Of a stretch of 64,000 nt of DNA, positions 35,483 through 48,499 are shown one piece after another. The DNA is from Hofstenia miamia (taxonomy: Eukaryota; Xenacoelomorpha; Acoela; Hofsteniidae), in contig CABFPE010000162.1 of the NCBI GenBank assembly GCA_900660155.1, positions 44,449 to 108,448 of the forward strand. Reading direction: 5' to 3'. Positions within the stretch are counted from its first letter, which is position 1; the number at the start of each line of letters is the position of its first letter. The position numbers were made by a program, and so were the translations under genes. The notes beneath the pieces are model-generated. The model searched no databases and was not told the DNA's origin. It saw nothing but the letters and a program-made list of their open reading frames with translations.

Positions 35483-36540
35483 TCAAGTTTTGAAAGTGTA
35501 CAGTCTGTTACTGTCTAGCATGTATTTGTTATTTGGTAGTGTTTGTATTATCATGTGGGGGCCTGACCATACCATTTTCAACTTCCGGACTTGGTTTGTG
35601 TCTGTGAGTTTAATTGGTGTAAATGCATATACCTTGTCTCCTACCTTGTGTGCATGACCATAAATTTTCTCATTGTAATTATTTTGCTGTCTCACTGCTG
35701 ATTTTTTTATGTTGTGGCACATTGTTTTGTGGATTCCTGTAATCTGGTTCTTTAGTTGTTTTACATATTCACTGTCCAATTTTCCACTGTATTTGGTATA
35801 TTGCATTGATAGCGGGGTCACTGATTCTATTCTGAACATTGCCTTGAATGGTGAGACTCCCATTGTTGCATGTACCTACATATTGTAATAATACTTGATC
35901 ATTTTGATAACTTCTCTCCATCTGTTTCCCCCTATTCTTGATCTTGCCACTCTAATTAACATGATTAGTGTTTGATTAAGCCTTGGGTGGTACACTGTTT
36001 TTCTCTTGCTTGTGATTTCTAGGAGTTTTGCAATTTCTTGGAAAAGTCCACTTTTAAATTGGGGCCCCTTATCTGTTATGATTGTTTCCATTGGCCAGAG
36101 TCATTAGGATCCATTCTTTTAATACCAGTTCTGCTGTGGTTTCTGCTGTAGTATTCTTCATTGGGACCATCCTTGCATATTTTGTAAAATTGTCTACCAT
36201 CACCAGTAGATATTGATAGCCTTCTGCGTCCTTCAACAACATTTCCAGGTCTATGTGGATTATTTCATTTGGTTGTGTTGTGATAATCTTCTCCATAGGT
36301 GCCCTTTGCTTTGGAAAGTGTTGCCTTCTGTGTAGCAGGCATGTCGTGCACTTATTGATAATATCTTTGATAGCTTTCCTCATGGCTGTTGTTATAAATC
36401 TTGCATTGAAGGTTTTCTCCATCTGTGTCATTCCCAAGTGTGCCTTCTCACGTATCTTCCTTATTATCTCTCTTTTGAAATAATCTAGTATTGTGATCTG
36501 GTTATTGCTGGCTTTGACATATAATAATCAGTTTTTTTTT
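35483..36540 (-). pseudogene. Element B: integrase part
   Basis: KAIKDIINKCTTCLLHRRQH finger, EIIHIDLEMLLKDAEGYQYL core start, and TIITDKGPQFKSGLFQEIAK with the second core Asp (TDKGPQF). The C-terminal module reads DKVYAFTPIKLTDTNQVRKL and VWSGPHMIIQTLPNNKYMLD. One of the better preserved integrases of the window; still a fossil. Confidence 0.88.
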
Positions 36541-37130
36541 ATCTTCCATTTATAGTGTTCATAGTACACCACCATTAGTTTTGATAGTGTTGTCTGAGGA
36601 TCTTCTATCTTTTTTATGATTTTGCTGAGGATTATGTTGTCTCTCTGTTTATCCACTATTTCTTTTTCAGATATTTCCTCCCTCATTAGTATTGGTAGTA
36701 CGGCTTGACCTTTTTTGTCCACGTTTATTTCTGGCAAACCCTCATATTCAGTGTGTGGCAAAAATTGAAACTCTTTTTTCTCTCTATATATTTTACCACA
36801 TCTCTCTGGTATTCCAGTAAAGACATCTAGAAGTCTTTCCTGTGCTTGATTGTGAATGTGAACTCGTTCAAGTATTTGATCCATCATGAGACTATTCTGG
36901 ACATATCTAGAAAACTTCTTCAACCATGCCAGTCCTCTGTTGTCTGTGCATACCCTGAATTCTCTGCCAATCAGGAAGTGTCGAAATTTTTTAATGCTTT
37001 TGATTAGTGCCAGCATCTCCACTTTGGTAGATACATAGATTTCTTTGTTTGATCTCAGCTTACAACTGAAAAATTGAATGGGGACTTCTTTCCTGTTTTT
37101 CACTTGCCCCAGCGTGGCCCCAAATGCCAC
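36528..37130 (-). pseudogene. Element B: RNase H and connection to integrase
   Basis: 200-residue open stretch with FGATLGQVKNRKEVPIQFFS, KKFRHFLIGREFRVCTDNRG and LAWLKKF, then a linker with EINVDKKGQAVLPILMREEI and an integrase lead-in (YYEHYKWKIKKN). No RT sequence was recognised between this and the protease in B. Confidence 0.85.
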
Positions 37131-37303
37131 TTTACTTGGAAGTCCTTGAGTTGACCATGCAAATTACTTACTCCATCATCATCTTCTAATGCCTTCCAGA
37201 TGAGTCTGATGTTTGATTTGAAGTACTTCCCATATATTCTTACTTGAGATTTCTTTAGATTAACATTCCAATTTGTAGCATTAAGGATTGGTATTCTTCC
37301 TTT

Positions 37304-37832
37304 TCAATGCTTGACTGTACAGAAGCTAGACAGCATTGATACTTGTTTGGTGTTAATGCCTTGGTTGTCATATAGCATTATATCAGCTGTTATTAGGTCC
37401 TCTGTTTTGATTGTGTTCATCTTCCATTGGTGGGGCTGTAAATGGATATCTTCCTGTAGTTCAAATGTGATTGTTTTAGGCTTCCCTTGTTCTTCTTTGA
37501 TCTCCATTTCTTCCTCTCTCACTTTGTATTGCAAAAAATTGTTATGTGTATCCACCACCACCAAAGACTGTTTAAATGTTGTGTTATTGATCCTCATTTG
37601 TACTGCATTTATCATCCCTTTCATATCAATATATTCTCCAGATGCATTAATTAGTCTCTTATTGCAGCTGTTCAAATCTTTGAATTTAAACCCTAGCTTT
37701 GTAGCACATTCATCAGTAATTATCAATGTTGCTAATCTATTATTGATTGTCATTACTCCATTTATTGCTATTGTTATCATATTTATTGTACCAAGATCCG
37801 TCAGGATCATTATTGATGCACAGTTTTTATGA
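37304..37832 (-). pseudogene. Element B: protease part
   Basis: TLIITDECATKLGFKFKDLN, NKRLINASGEYIDMKGMINA and FKQSLVVVDTHNNFLQYKV follow the family protease. A glutamate-rich tail (REEEMEIKEEQGKPK) and NTIKTEDLITADIMLYDNQG form the linker. Fossil copy. Confidence 0.8.
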
Positions 37833-38039
37833 GTTTGCAGTCTAACTAGTTTTCTGACTCCTCATTGATTGGCAATGCTTCATCCATTTCATCCACTGTT
37901 TGCAGTACGTCTTCCTCATTGTAGTATGCTTCTTTGTCTCCAATTTGCTTTGTGTAGTCCGGTTTTTTTTGGCCTTTCTGTCCACAACCATAACACTTGA
38001 CGTTTTCTTTTTTATTTTTCTGGTCTTTCCATCAATTCC

Positions 38040-39653
38040 TTTTACTTTTAAAATTTTTTCCCATTTAGTCTCATTATAAGTCTTATTTGGGATGGGTGGT
38101 TTGAAATTGTTCCTCCATGTTTGTCCTTCTCTGTGCCATGCAGCCTTTTTGTATATTCATAAATTATTTTCAATGGTTACTTGTATGTCGACCTCCTTTC
38201 TAATCATTCTTTCAAGCTTGTCATCTATGTCACATTTAATCTCAAACAGTGTCCTAATGCTTTCAGGCATCCTTTTGCAGATATGTGAGAACATATCATA
38301 TTTAGAATATCTATTTTCTTTCAAACTGAGCATTAGTAGTTGTTCAACCTGTTGATTGTAATTTCGAATATCATCAGTTTGCTTCATTTTTGTTGTGTTT
38401 AGAATAATTTGGTATTGATTTTTGAAACTTTCATTTTTCTAATAGTTTTTGAAATCTCTGATCAGTAGTTCATAATTCCTTTTGTTTCTGCGTCCAAATG
38501 CAGATAGTGCTGAGAAGCTGCACCTGTTTAATATAATGGGAGTTTTGCTGCTGCTGCCTGCTGGATCACTTTGCACTCTGCCATTGTTAATTCAAACATT
38601 TGTAGCCATTCAGCAAATGTTGGTTTGTAACCATCTACCATTCCATTAAACTTAGGTAGTGTTGTCTTACAAGGTATCATATTATTAGTTGTCAATTGTG
38701 ATAAGATTGAACTTTCATATTTAGGTTTCTTTTGATTTTTCACTGTGTCTTCCTCATGCAGTTGTATAGTCATTGCCTGTGTGATTTTGATAATAATTTT
38801 TTGTTTCTCAGCATCTGCGTCTTCATCATGTTCTTTGTATGTCACATCTTTGGGGGCAGTATGTGTGGTGCTTGCAACTTGCTCTCTTTCCTCAAATGGA
38901 ATTCTATTTCATGGGTATGCATGTTACCTCTGTTCTCTTCTTCCATCAACTGTAGTAGACTTAGTTTGTCTTTCAGTTGCTCCAATACTCCCACTTGTAG
39001 ATCAGTATCCTCTATCAGCTATCTATTTGTCCTTTCCAGTTCCTGATTTTTTACTGCCACTGTTAATTCTGTTCTAAGAATCTTTTGTTGGACTCTGATA
39101 ATTGGTGGGTGAGGAGTTTGATCTTATTTTGAAATAACTGGCTTTGTTTGCCTAAATGCATCTCCATGTTTAATCTGATTTCACTCAATATGGTTTCATT
39201 TTGTCTTTCAAACTCTCCAAACTTGATGGTTAGTTGTTCTATTTCGTGTTTTAGGAGTGCTTCATTTTCTTGCGTTTTCCTCAACAAGTCAATTATGTCT
39301 GGTGGTTTAGTCTCTGGGGGATTTGTCTCTGAGGGTGAATTCTGTGTCAGAGGCTGAGTTTTCGCCGAAATATGGTGATGATCATATTGTTCATGGGGTT
39401 ACTGCCTTCATTGCAGTCTTCTTCATGCTGCCTTTCTTTCCTTTTGTCATATTTTTTTTCTGGTTTGTAGTGGTCCTGTTGAAGTACTTTGATTTGGTTT
39501 GGGGTAATTCTCTCTGTTAACTAACTAGTTTGTTTCTTATGTAGTTGTTGGTTGCTTACTTTCACTTTCATTTATAGACATTGTTGTAGTATGTAGGTAG
39601 TTCCACTGAATATTTCTTTTAAAAGTTGCTATTCTTGGCTGACAAGGTCGCAA
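38040..39653 (-). pseudogene. Element B: gag part
   Basis: The N-terminal coiled coil (EHEIEQLTIKFGEFERQNE-like, 39063-39287) is followed by AEKQKIIIKITQAMTIQLHE (38528-38845), YKPTFAEWLQMFELTMAECK, and YSKYDMFSHICKRMPESIRT (38157-38387). The nucleocapsid area is at about 37930-38010. Fossil copy. Confidence 0.8.
39637..39653 (-). promoter_or_regulatory. Primer-binding site of element B
   Basis: Minus-strand TTGCGACCTTGTCAGCC directly inside the LTR, two to three differences from the site of A and G. Confidence 0.6.
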
Positions 39654-40780
39654 TGTAACATCCTCTACCAGGCCTCATTACTATTTATCTTTCATTACTG
39701 TATAACGCTAGTTGTAGTTTTGCAGGTAGGGATTTACTTAACTAGATACTGCTTTAGCTTTGAATTCTGTTAGTCTAATATAACCAAGTTTAACTGTTCA
39801 CTATTTAGGTGATGAAGCCATGCAGCAATTTCTCCAATGATTGATAATGGGCATCTGCGTGAAGCTGATCTCTATATCCAGTTTCACCAAACCTTTGATG
39901 TATCCATTTGGTTGAGTGCCACGTCTCAGCTCATCAATGCAGTTTATGTGTGCCCTATCCTAGCTTAGTGCATACTCAAGACAAAACACAATTCAACTTA
40001 GACTCTATTTTTGTAAAAGTGTTTTGTTGTTTGCAACCTGACTTGTTACTAGCTGCCTGTTTAATATTACATGTAGCCATTACTGAAATATATTGGCTTT
40101 AATAAATGCATTTATATTGAGCAGCTTCCTAACATACATTTATAAGTCAATACATGTTCAGTCACTTTATCAGTCATTTATGGGTCATTAATTTGGATCA
40201 AGAATAATATTAATATATTCCCTAGGTTTCAGTTATCCAACCATTTGTTTGAAGTTAATTATTTTAATACATGTATTAAATGATCGCTAGTTGGCTTACT
40301 GAGAGAAAATTCCTATACCTAATGTATGTGCACTTTCATGATCTGGCACAAAGACCCTTGATTCGTTCTCTGCGATATATCCAGACCACTACTAAAGGCC
40401 ACTCAATTAGCTCAACATTGTATTAAATATTCAAACTATTAATGTAGAACAAAATAAAAATTCTGAATAAAATTCTTTATCAACTTCTTACAAGGTTTTT
40501 ATTCTATTTATAGTAATTTCAGAAAAGTACCTGTCCATTCAAATTATACTTCTCATCTGCTAAGATGGCAGCTAAAAATAATGCAAGCAACTTGTTTAGT
40601 CAAAAATATTTTTATTGACTGATACTAATCTCTCTTTTTTGACACATGTTATTTCTTGGTTGCATAACACAAATAAATCTAAATTATTCTAATTGATTTG
40701 ATTACAATATTGTTAATCATCTTTTCTTCTTCTGCTTGATGTTTGCAGCTTATTTTAGATTTGTTTTGGATGATGCCACA
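39654..40780 (-). mobile_element. 5' LTR of element B
   Basis: 1127 bases, plus reading TGTAACATCCTCTACC to GATGATGCCACA. Same length as the shared LTR at 6644-7770 and the same subfamily. Confidence 0.9.
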
Positions 40781-40941
40781 AATACAATAACAATATCTGA
40801 GATTTAAATATAAAAAGTGTAGAAAGTTACATTTTATCATAGACAATGTCAGCATTGCATATTTTTCTATCTATAACCATTGTTTAAGTGTCAAATTGTA
40901 GTGAAATATAAAAACAGTACAATCATGTAGAATTCTATTAT
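40781..40941. other. Spacer between two LTRs
   Basis: 161 AT-rich bases between the LTR of B and the LTR of G. No coding frame and no recognised repeat; probably old host sequence. Confidence 0.5.
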
Positions 40942-42034
40942 TGTAGGATCATCCAAAATAACAAAAGCTGCTAATGTCAATTAAGAAGAAGAATAAGACC
41001 AAAAACAATTATGCTTAAAAACACATTGTAAAAATATATGATCAGTTTAGATTAATTTGTATTATGCAGCTAATTAAAAACAAGTGTCATTAATTACAGA
41101 TTAGTATTTGTTGATAATAATATTTTTGTTGAAACAGAGATGGTAGGTTGCTTCCACTATTTTTAGCCGCCATATTGGCAGAAAATGATTTAAAAATCAA
41201 AATCGACAGGCACTTTTCTGACATACTATAAATAGATTAAATTAATGTAAGCAATTGATAAAGAAATTAATTTGGAATTCTTATATTGTTTCTTTGATAA
41301 ATTTTGAATATTTAATACAATATCAAGCTAATTGAGCTGTGTTGAATAGTGGTCTAGATCCACCATGAGATTGGTTCTAGTGCACTTAATGTAGGTATAG
41401 GTGTTTTATTCTCATTTAGTTGACTATTGATTGTTTACTACATGTGCTCTAAATAACAAATTCAAAATTTGGTTGGAGAGCCAAAGCCCAGGAATCATAT
41501 CTCTAATATTTTAGATCCAAATTATTGACTATAATGTGACTAATATTGTGACAATACATGGATTAAATTATAAATGTAGGTTAGGAAGTTGCTCAAAACA
41601 AATATATTTAAATAAGCCAATATATTTCAGTAATGGCTACATGTAATAGTTAATGAACAACTAGTAAAAAGTCTGGTTGATAATAGATTGAACACTTTCA
41701 CAAAATAGAGTTTAAGTTGAGTTGTGCCTTGCATTGAGTATACACAGTGCTAGGATAGGGTACACATAAACTGTATGGTACTCAATCAAATAGATGAAGT
41801 GGTGAAACTGGATGTGGAGATCAGCTTCAGGCAGGTGCCCATCAAAGATTATTGGATAGATTACCACATGGCTTCATCACCTAAGTAGTGAATGGTTAAT
41901 TCTAGTTTACATAAGTTAACAGAAGTAATAAGCCAAGCAGTATGTAACAAGTAAATCAGTACCCACAGTAACACAACTAATGTTATACAGTAAAAATAGA
42001 TATACAGCGACAATGCCTGGTAGAGGATTTTACA
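40942..42034 (+). mobile_element. 5' LTR of element G
   Basis: 1093 bases in element sense, TGTAGGATCATCC to GAGGATTTTACA, followed at once by the primer-binding site. Confidence 0.88.
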
Positions 42035-42051
42035 TGGCGACCATGACAGCC
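42035..42051 (+). promoter_or_regulatory. Primer-binding site of element G
   Basis: TGGCGACCATGACAGCC, identical to the site of A. The gag ATG at 42043 lies inside it, so primer site and start codon overlap. Confidence 0.72.
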
Positions 42052-43802
42052 AAGAACAGCAATTCTAAAAAAGAAACATTCAGTGGAACTACCTGCAAAC
42101 AACAACAAAATCTACAAGTGAAAGTAGAAAAACAGTTAATTAACAATCAGCTAATAGAGAGAGATACCTGAAACTGTACAAAAGCACTTTACTGTGATCC
42201 TGGAATCACAATCAAGATTATCAAAGACCACTACAAACCAGAAAGAAAAAATGACAAAAGGGAAAAAAGGAAGTGTGAAGAAAACTGCAATTAAGGCAGT
42301 AACCCACAGGACTATATGATCATTGCCATATTTTGGTGAAAACTCAGCCACAGACACGGAATTACAATCCCTCAGTTCACCCCAAGAAACAAACCCACTG
42401 GACAAAATGGATATGTTAAATAAGAGCCAGGAAAATGAAGAACTCCTAAAACATCAAAAAGAGCAATTGACCAAGAAAGTCAAAGAGATGGAATGACAAA
42501 GCAAAATGATATTGACTGAGATCAGATTAAATATTGAAATGCGGCTAGATGAACAAAGCCAATTACTCCAAAACAAGATCAAAACCCTTACTCACCAACT
42601 ATCAGAGTCCAATAAAAGGTTTCTAGAGCAAAACAAACAATGGCAAGAGAGAAATCAAGAGTTGGAGATAACAAAAAGGCAACTAATCAAGGACAACGAC
42701 CTACAGGCAGGAGAAGTAGAACAGTTGAAAGACAAATTAAGATTGTTACAATTAAGTGAAGAGGAAAATAGGAGCAGCATGCAAAACCCTGAAATACAAT
42801 TTCATTCCAGAAAGGAAAGTGAACTGCAGGCACCACATATACCCACCTGCAAAGAGGTGACATATGAAGAATCAGATGAAGATTCAGAATTTGAGAAACA
42901 GAAAATCATAAATGAAATTACAAAAGCAGTGACTGCACAACTGCAAGAAGAGGATGCCATAAGAAACCACAGGAAACCTAAATATGAGGACTCAATCTTA
43001 CCCCATTTGACAGCCACGACACAATACTTCTCAAAGTAACACTACCCAAATTCAATGGAAGGGCAGATGGTTACAATCCTACATTTGCCAAATGGTTACA
43101 AATGTTTGAATTGACAATGGTTTAATGAAAAGTGAGTGAACAGGCAGCAGAGGCGAGACTTTCATTATACTTAACAGGGACAGCTTCCAACATGATCTGC
43201 TTTTGGATATAGAAATGAAAAAAAACTATCAACTACTAATTGGAGACCTTATGAACTACTACAAGAACAAGAGTTTTAAAAATCAATACTGAATCATTCT
43301 AAATGCAATGAAAATGAAAAAAACTGACGACATTCAAAATTATATGCAACAAGTTGAACAATTGTTAATGCTCAGTTCAATAGAAAACAGATATTAAAAT
43401 TACGATTTGTTCTTGCACATTTGCAAGGTGATGCCTGAAAGCATCAGAACACAGTTCAAAATCAAATGTGATGTCAAGAAAGAATGTTAGAAAGGCGGTT
43501 GACATACAAGCAACCATTGAAAACAACGCCTAGATATATGAGAAAGCCACATTGCATAGAGAGGGACCAACTTGGAGAAACAACCTCAAACCATGTATCC
43601 CCAACAAAGCCTATACAAAAAAAAACAAGAAAGGATAATAAAAGTGAAAGGAAAAGATGGTAAGACCAGGAAAGTAAAAGAGAAAAATGTCAAATGTTAT
43701 GGTTGTGGACAGAAGGGACATAAAAAACCAGACTGCCCAAAACAAATAAATGTAATTGGGGATGAAGAGGCTTATATGACAAAGAAGATGTACTACAAAT
43801 AG
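42043..43802 (+). pseudogene. Element G: gag part
   Basis: Starts MTAKNSNSKKETFSGTT. A 177-residue open stretch (42506-43039) is a long coiled coil (EIRLNIEMRLDEQSQLLQNK, later LKDKLRLLQLSEEENRSS), followed by an acidic EESDEDSEFEKQKIINEITK block. The nucleocapsid knuckle CYGCGQKGHKKPDC (43698-43739) is a perfect C-x2-C-x4-H-x4-C. The capsid-like part lies between them. Fossil copy. Confidence 0.85.
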
Positions 43803-43929
43803 AAGACGAAATCATTGAAGCATTGCCAACCAACAAGGTCTCGGAAAACTAAGTAGAGCACTGACTCATGACAACTGTGCATCGATAATGATCCTAACAT
43901 ACCTTGATATGATGAATACAATAATGATG

Positions 43930-44340
43930 CTATTAATTGAATAATGACAAAAGCAACAATTGACACTGGAGCAGCAACATCCATAATTACTGATGAATGT
44001 GCCATGAAGTTGGGATTCAATCAGGAAGACTTGAACAGTTGCAATAAGAGACTAATCAATGCATCAGGGGATCAATACAAAAGGAATGATAAATGTAGTA
44101 CAAATGAGGATCGCTAATACCACATTCAAACAACCCTTGGTGGTGGTGGACACACATAATAATTCATTGCCATACAAAGTCATATTAGGCAACAACTTTT
44201 TAACTATGCTAACAGGACCATAATGGTAAAAGAAGAGATGGAGATGGAAGAAGAACAAAAGAAGCAGAAAACAATTATATTTCAACTGCAAAAAGACATC
44301 CCCTACAGCCACATCAATGGCAAATGCACACAATTGAGAT
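43930..44340 (+). pseudogene. Element G: protease part
   Basis: KATIDTGAATSIITDECAMK contains the DTGA active-site signature of retropepsins. GFNQEDLNSCNKRLINASG and HNNSLPYKVILGNNFL follow. Fossil copy. Confidence 0.85.
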
Positions 44341-44814
44341 GGGAGGCCTATAACAGCTGACATAATGCTGTACTACAACAAAGGCATCAACACAAAAAGA
44401 GTATCAATTCCATCCAGGATCTGGAAGATAAAACACAGAAAGGGAAGAATACCAATCCTCAACACTACTAACCAGAATGTCAATTTGAAGAGATCTCAAA
44501 TAAGAATATGCACGAAATACCTCAAAAAGAGTATCAATGCCATCTAGTGTCTGCACAATAAAACACGGAAAGGGAAGAATACCAATCCCTAAATGCAACA
44601 AACAGGAATGTTAATTTGAAAAGATCTCAAATAAGAATATATGGGCAATACATCAAAAATAACATCAGACTCATCTGGAAGGCAATCTAAGACAACGATG
44701 GAGCAAGTAATTTGCATGGTCAATTCAAGAACTTGCAAAGGAAAGCAGATACTACTCCACATGGCCAACTCAAGGGTGAGTGGATGAACACCATCAAAGT
44801 CGTCATAACCCCAT

Positions 44815-46680
44815 ATGGGCTGTATGAATGGATATATATGGCGAGCTGACTCTGTAACACACCAGCAACATTTCAGAGGTATATAAAGAAGGTACTGAAG
44901 AACAAGACACCTAGAATGGAAGAGGTAGTTGACACTTATATAGATGACATCATAGTCACAAGTGATACAGTCCAAGAACACCTGGAAAAAGTGGAGAGGA
45001 CGTTAACAATTCTAGAAAACGTGGGACTTTGCATTAACAGAAATAAGTGCGACACCCTGAAAGAGAAAGTAGTGTTCCTTGGAAGAGTGATAGAGAAGGG
45101 CAGAATATGCATGAAGGACAACGCCAGAGAGATGATCCAAAAGATAGAAAAACCAAATGACAAAAAAGATATACAGAGAATTATGGGATTCTTCAATTAT
45201 TATGGAACTTTTATTCAAATATAGCTGGCAAGACAGTGAAGATGACCTGATTTATGAGGAAGTTGCTACCATTCATATGGAATTGGCAAGAGCAGGAGGA
45301 ATTGGACAACATCAAAGAAGAACTCGCAAAATTACCCTCCTGGAATGTGAATCTGAAAAGATCTCAAATAAGAATATATGGAAAATATATCAAAACTAAC
45401 ATCAGACTCATCTGGAAGGCAATCAAAGATGACAATAGAGCAAGTAATTTGCATGGTTGATTCAATGACTTGCAAAGGAAAGCAGATAGTATTCCACATG
45501 TTGACTCAAATGCAAGTGGACTAACACCATCAAAGTCCCGAGTACTCCCAAAACCTGACTCAAGGGCGTTGCGGCAAAAGCAGAAGAAGAAGACCCATAC
45601 AGGATACACTAAATAAACAACAAAGACTATCAACATCTAGAGGAATGGGAGATCACACAACTAAGGACATCCTAGAGAAACACAAATGTATATTCAACTA
45701 CAGAGAGATAAGCATAGGTCATGCAGTAGGCGAGAAGCACAAAATAGTCACAACAACAAACAAACTGATCAAGCTACCAGTTAGAAGGTTGCCTGAACAG
45801 CTGAAAGATGAATACAACCGCATACTGGAAAAATTAATCAACAAAAAAATTATTTGGCCAAGTGAGAGCCCATAAACAGCACCAACCATGTTCATAAAAC
45901 AGGGAGACAAGTATAGTTCATGCATCAATTTCCACAAACTGAACAAAGTGATGAAAAAGGACTCATACCCCTTACCATAGATAGAAGACATGCTCTATGA
46001 AGCCAGTAAACACAAATACTTTACAACCCTGGATTTATGCAAGGCCTACTGGCAAGTAAAAATGGAAGAGGATGACATTGAGAAGACAGAATTTTTAACT
46101 GGGCTATTTGAATGGATATGTATGGCAATTGGACTCTGCAATGCACCAGCAACCTTTCAGAGGTACATAACAAAGTTAATAAAAAATAAGACAAATAGAA
46201 TGGAGGAAGGGGTCAACGCCTATATAGATGACATTATAGTCACAAGTGACACAGTCAAAGAACATCTGGAAAAATTGGAATGAACATTAACAATCCTAGA
46301 AAATGCGGGACTTTGTATTAATGGAAATAAGTGTGACATTCTCAAAGAGAAAATAGTGTTCTTCAGAAGAATGATAGAGAAGGGTAGAATATGCATGAAG
46401 GACAACGCCAGAGAGATGATCCGAGAAATAAAAAAACCAAACAATAAAAAAGATATACAGAGAATTATGGGATTCTTCAACTATTACAGAACTTTTATTC
46501 CAAATATAGCTGGTAACATGGCAAAGATGACCAAATTGATGAGGAAATGAGTACCATTTGTATGGAATTGGCAGGAGCAGGAGGAACTGGACAATATCAA
46601 AGAAGAACTTGCAAAATTACCCTCCCTCAACAAACCAGACTACAACAAAAAATTCATATTAGATTGTGACATGAGCAAAG
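44815..46680 (+). pseudogene. Element G: reverse transcriptase region (rearranged)
   Basis: Two RT-like stretches are present. Each has a YIDDIIVTSD box (about 44938-44970 and 46220-46252) and a following EKGRICMKDNAREMI block. Protease-RT linker sequence is also seen twice. The second stretch includes KYFTTLDLCKAYWQVKMEED. The copy has been reshuffled and is not functional. Confidence 0.82.
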
Positions 46681-46743
46681 GATAACAAACAAGGGCATCA
46701 TAGGGAAAATATCAATAGTAGATATGGCTAATAAAATGGGGAT

Positions 46744-48079
46744 ATGTCCAAGCAAGATCATGATATTCAAAGAACCAATGAAGAAATATATATAATGAGC
46801 AACATCAGAAACATGGCTGAGGCAGATGGAAAATCAACCATGGATAACCACAAGGAAAATTATAAAAAACGTGCAGAGATGATGAAAAAAGGTGGAATCA
46901 CTGAACCATTTGAGATTTGTGAGATGGTCACGAAAACACAGAGGGAGATAATGGAAATAGAGGAATTGTTAACATCCTCACATCTATTATTGTCTCCTAA
47001 AATGCAACAAAGAATTGACAGGATAAACATTGAGAAGTGGGGAGAAGTGAGCCCAGCAAGAACAATTGAATGGATCAATACTGATGATGAACAATTCTTA
47101 CTTGAAATAAAAATAACTTGAGAAACAAGAGAAAATAAAGAGAGAAACTTCCAGAATATCAAAGAACAACAAACAGTTGCTACTATGAAGCTTATGTTCA
47201 AAGAAGCATTCATGAGAATGGAACTAGAAGAATTACTAAAACCATACAACCAGCTCTCAGTGGATGTGTAATGCATAACAACAAGAATAGACATCAAAGA
47301 AGAAATACTATTAAAATTAAGTAGAAGGGGACTCACACAGGCATTCTGGTACACTATTTTGGAAGCAAAGATGAACTACCCCACAATGATAGGCTTAGCA
47401 ACTGTGCTGACAGATCAAAACAAAAATCTTAATCTGCATGCTGCTGCAAACAATTGAGATACCAATGGTCCTCCCATGCTAGAGAATGCCAAAAGAAGTC
47501 AGAGTCGTGAAAACATTCTTGCATGAGTATGAGTCATATGTGAACACAGAAAAGAAGGCAAAAGCTATGGTAGAACGCAACAACTATAACAAATCAAAGG
47601 AGATATTGCTAAAGAATGATAATAGAGAGGGGGTATACAATAACACTGTACCAGTTGTATACACAGGGGAAACCCATCAACCTACAACTACAAGATCTTA
47701 GAAAAGAAATAGAAAGTCGCACTCCAGTGTCAATGATATCATATGGACAGACATCTGATAAAGAAAGTATCATTACTACAATGTGACTGAAAGAGTGGAA
47801 ATAGTAATGATGATGCAAATCAACAAAAATGACCCAAATGAAATAAGTGAACAAGAAGTAAGGGACAACATCAGCATTTTCTATAAGGACATAGCAAACA
47901 CTCACAGTTGGAGAAAAGTATTTATGTTCTTTTACACAGAGAACCAGATCAGAGAAGACTTAGCCCACACAAGCAGGGCTGACGCACAGATGACACTAAT
48001 GATAGGCATCAAAGGCATCCCTTTATATTGGAAACACTATGATATATTACAAAGGATGAAGGCAACCATGATGCTTTAA
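46744..48079 (+). pseudogene. Element G: extra 3' coding region, second half
   Basis: A 125-residue open stretch contains FEICEMVTKTQREIMEIEEL and RIDRINIEKWGEVSPARTIE with WINTDDEQFLLEI. Further on are PNEISEQEVRDNISIFYKDI, THSWRKVFMFFYTENQIRED and LAHTSRADAQMTLMIGIKG. These blocks align with C (minus) and E (minus) in the same order. Function unknown. Confidence 0.7.
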
Positions 48080-48499
48080 CTTGTTAATTTGCTTTACATA
48101 TAATAATCCTACAAATATAAGAATACTTGTTACCCTATTGTACATGTGAACAATCAATGCTGTTGGCAATAAAGAGAGTATGTAAGTCAATCAATAGTCC
48201 ACTAATTTACTGAATAGTAAGTACATTGTACGCAGGACTTGTCTACTTAAACTTTAGGGTGTTTCAGATGTCCTGAAAGTAATCATAATAATATGTGAGC
48301 AATGAACCATAGGAAAGCTATAACAGGTAAACATCCCTATCCCTATTCCTAACTTAAAAGCACATTGAGAAATTCACAGCTACTGGCCACACCACATTTT
48401 TGAAAGGATGTAGTGTGCAAGCTGCTCCAGAATTCCTCTAATTGTATTTGGGGACCACCATGAGATTACTCTAGTGCTTGAACAGTTAGCTTTCCAGTG
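48080..48499. other. Unassigned stretch between G and H
   Basis: About 420 AT-rich bases with no supported gene and no match to other parts of the window that I could see. Confidence 0.5.

Larger units (their letters stand above)
28496..40780 (-). mobile_element. Fossil Ty3/Gypsy element B with both LTRs
   Basis: Minus-strand copy bounded by LTRs: 5' at 39654-40780, 3' at 28496-32534. The 3' LTR holds a piggyBac, and a LINE fragment lies in the body. Parts seen from the right: primer site, gag, protease, RNase H, integrase, extra 3' region, polypurine tract. The two LTRs differ at about two dozen of the first 260 bases by eye, so the insertion is old but not ancient. Broken, with more than ten breaks. 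No perfect target duplication was found. Confidence 0.9.
40942..48079 (+). mobile_element. Fossil Ty3/Gypsy element G
   Basis: Plus-strand copy: 5' LTR, primer site, gag, protease, a rearranged RT region, and part of the extra 3' region. No integrase or 3' LTR was recognised. Broken, with many breaks. Its gag and zinc knuckle are the best preserved in the window. Confidence 0.9.
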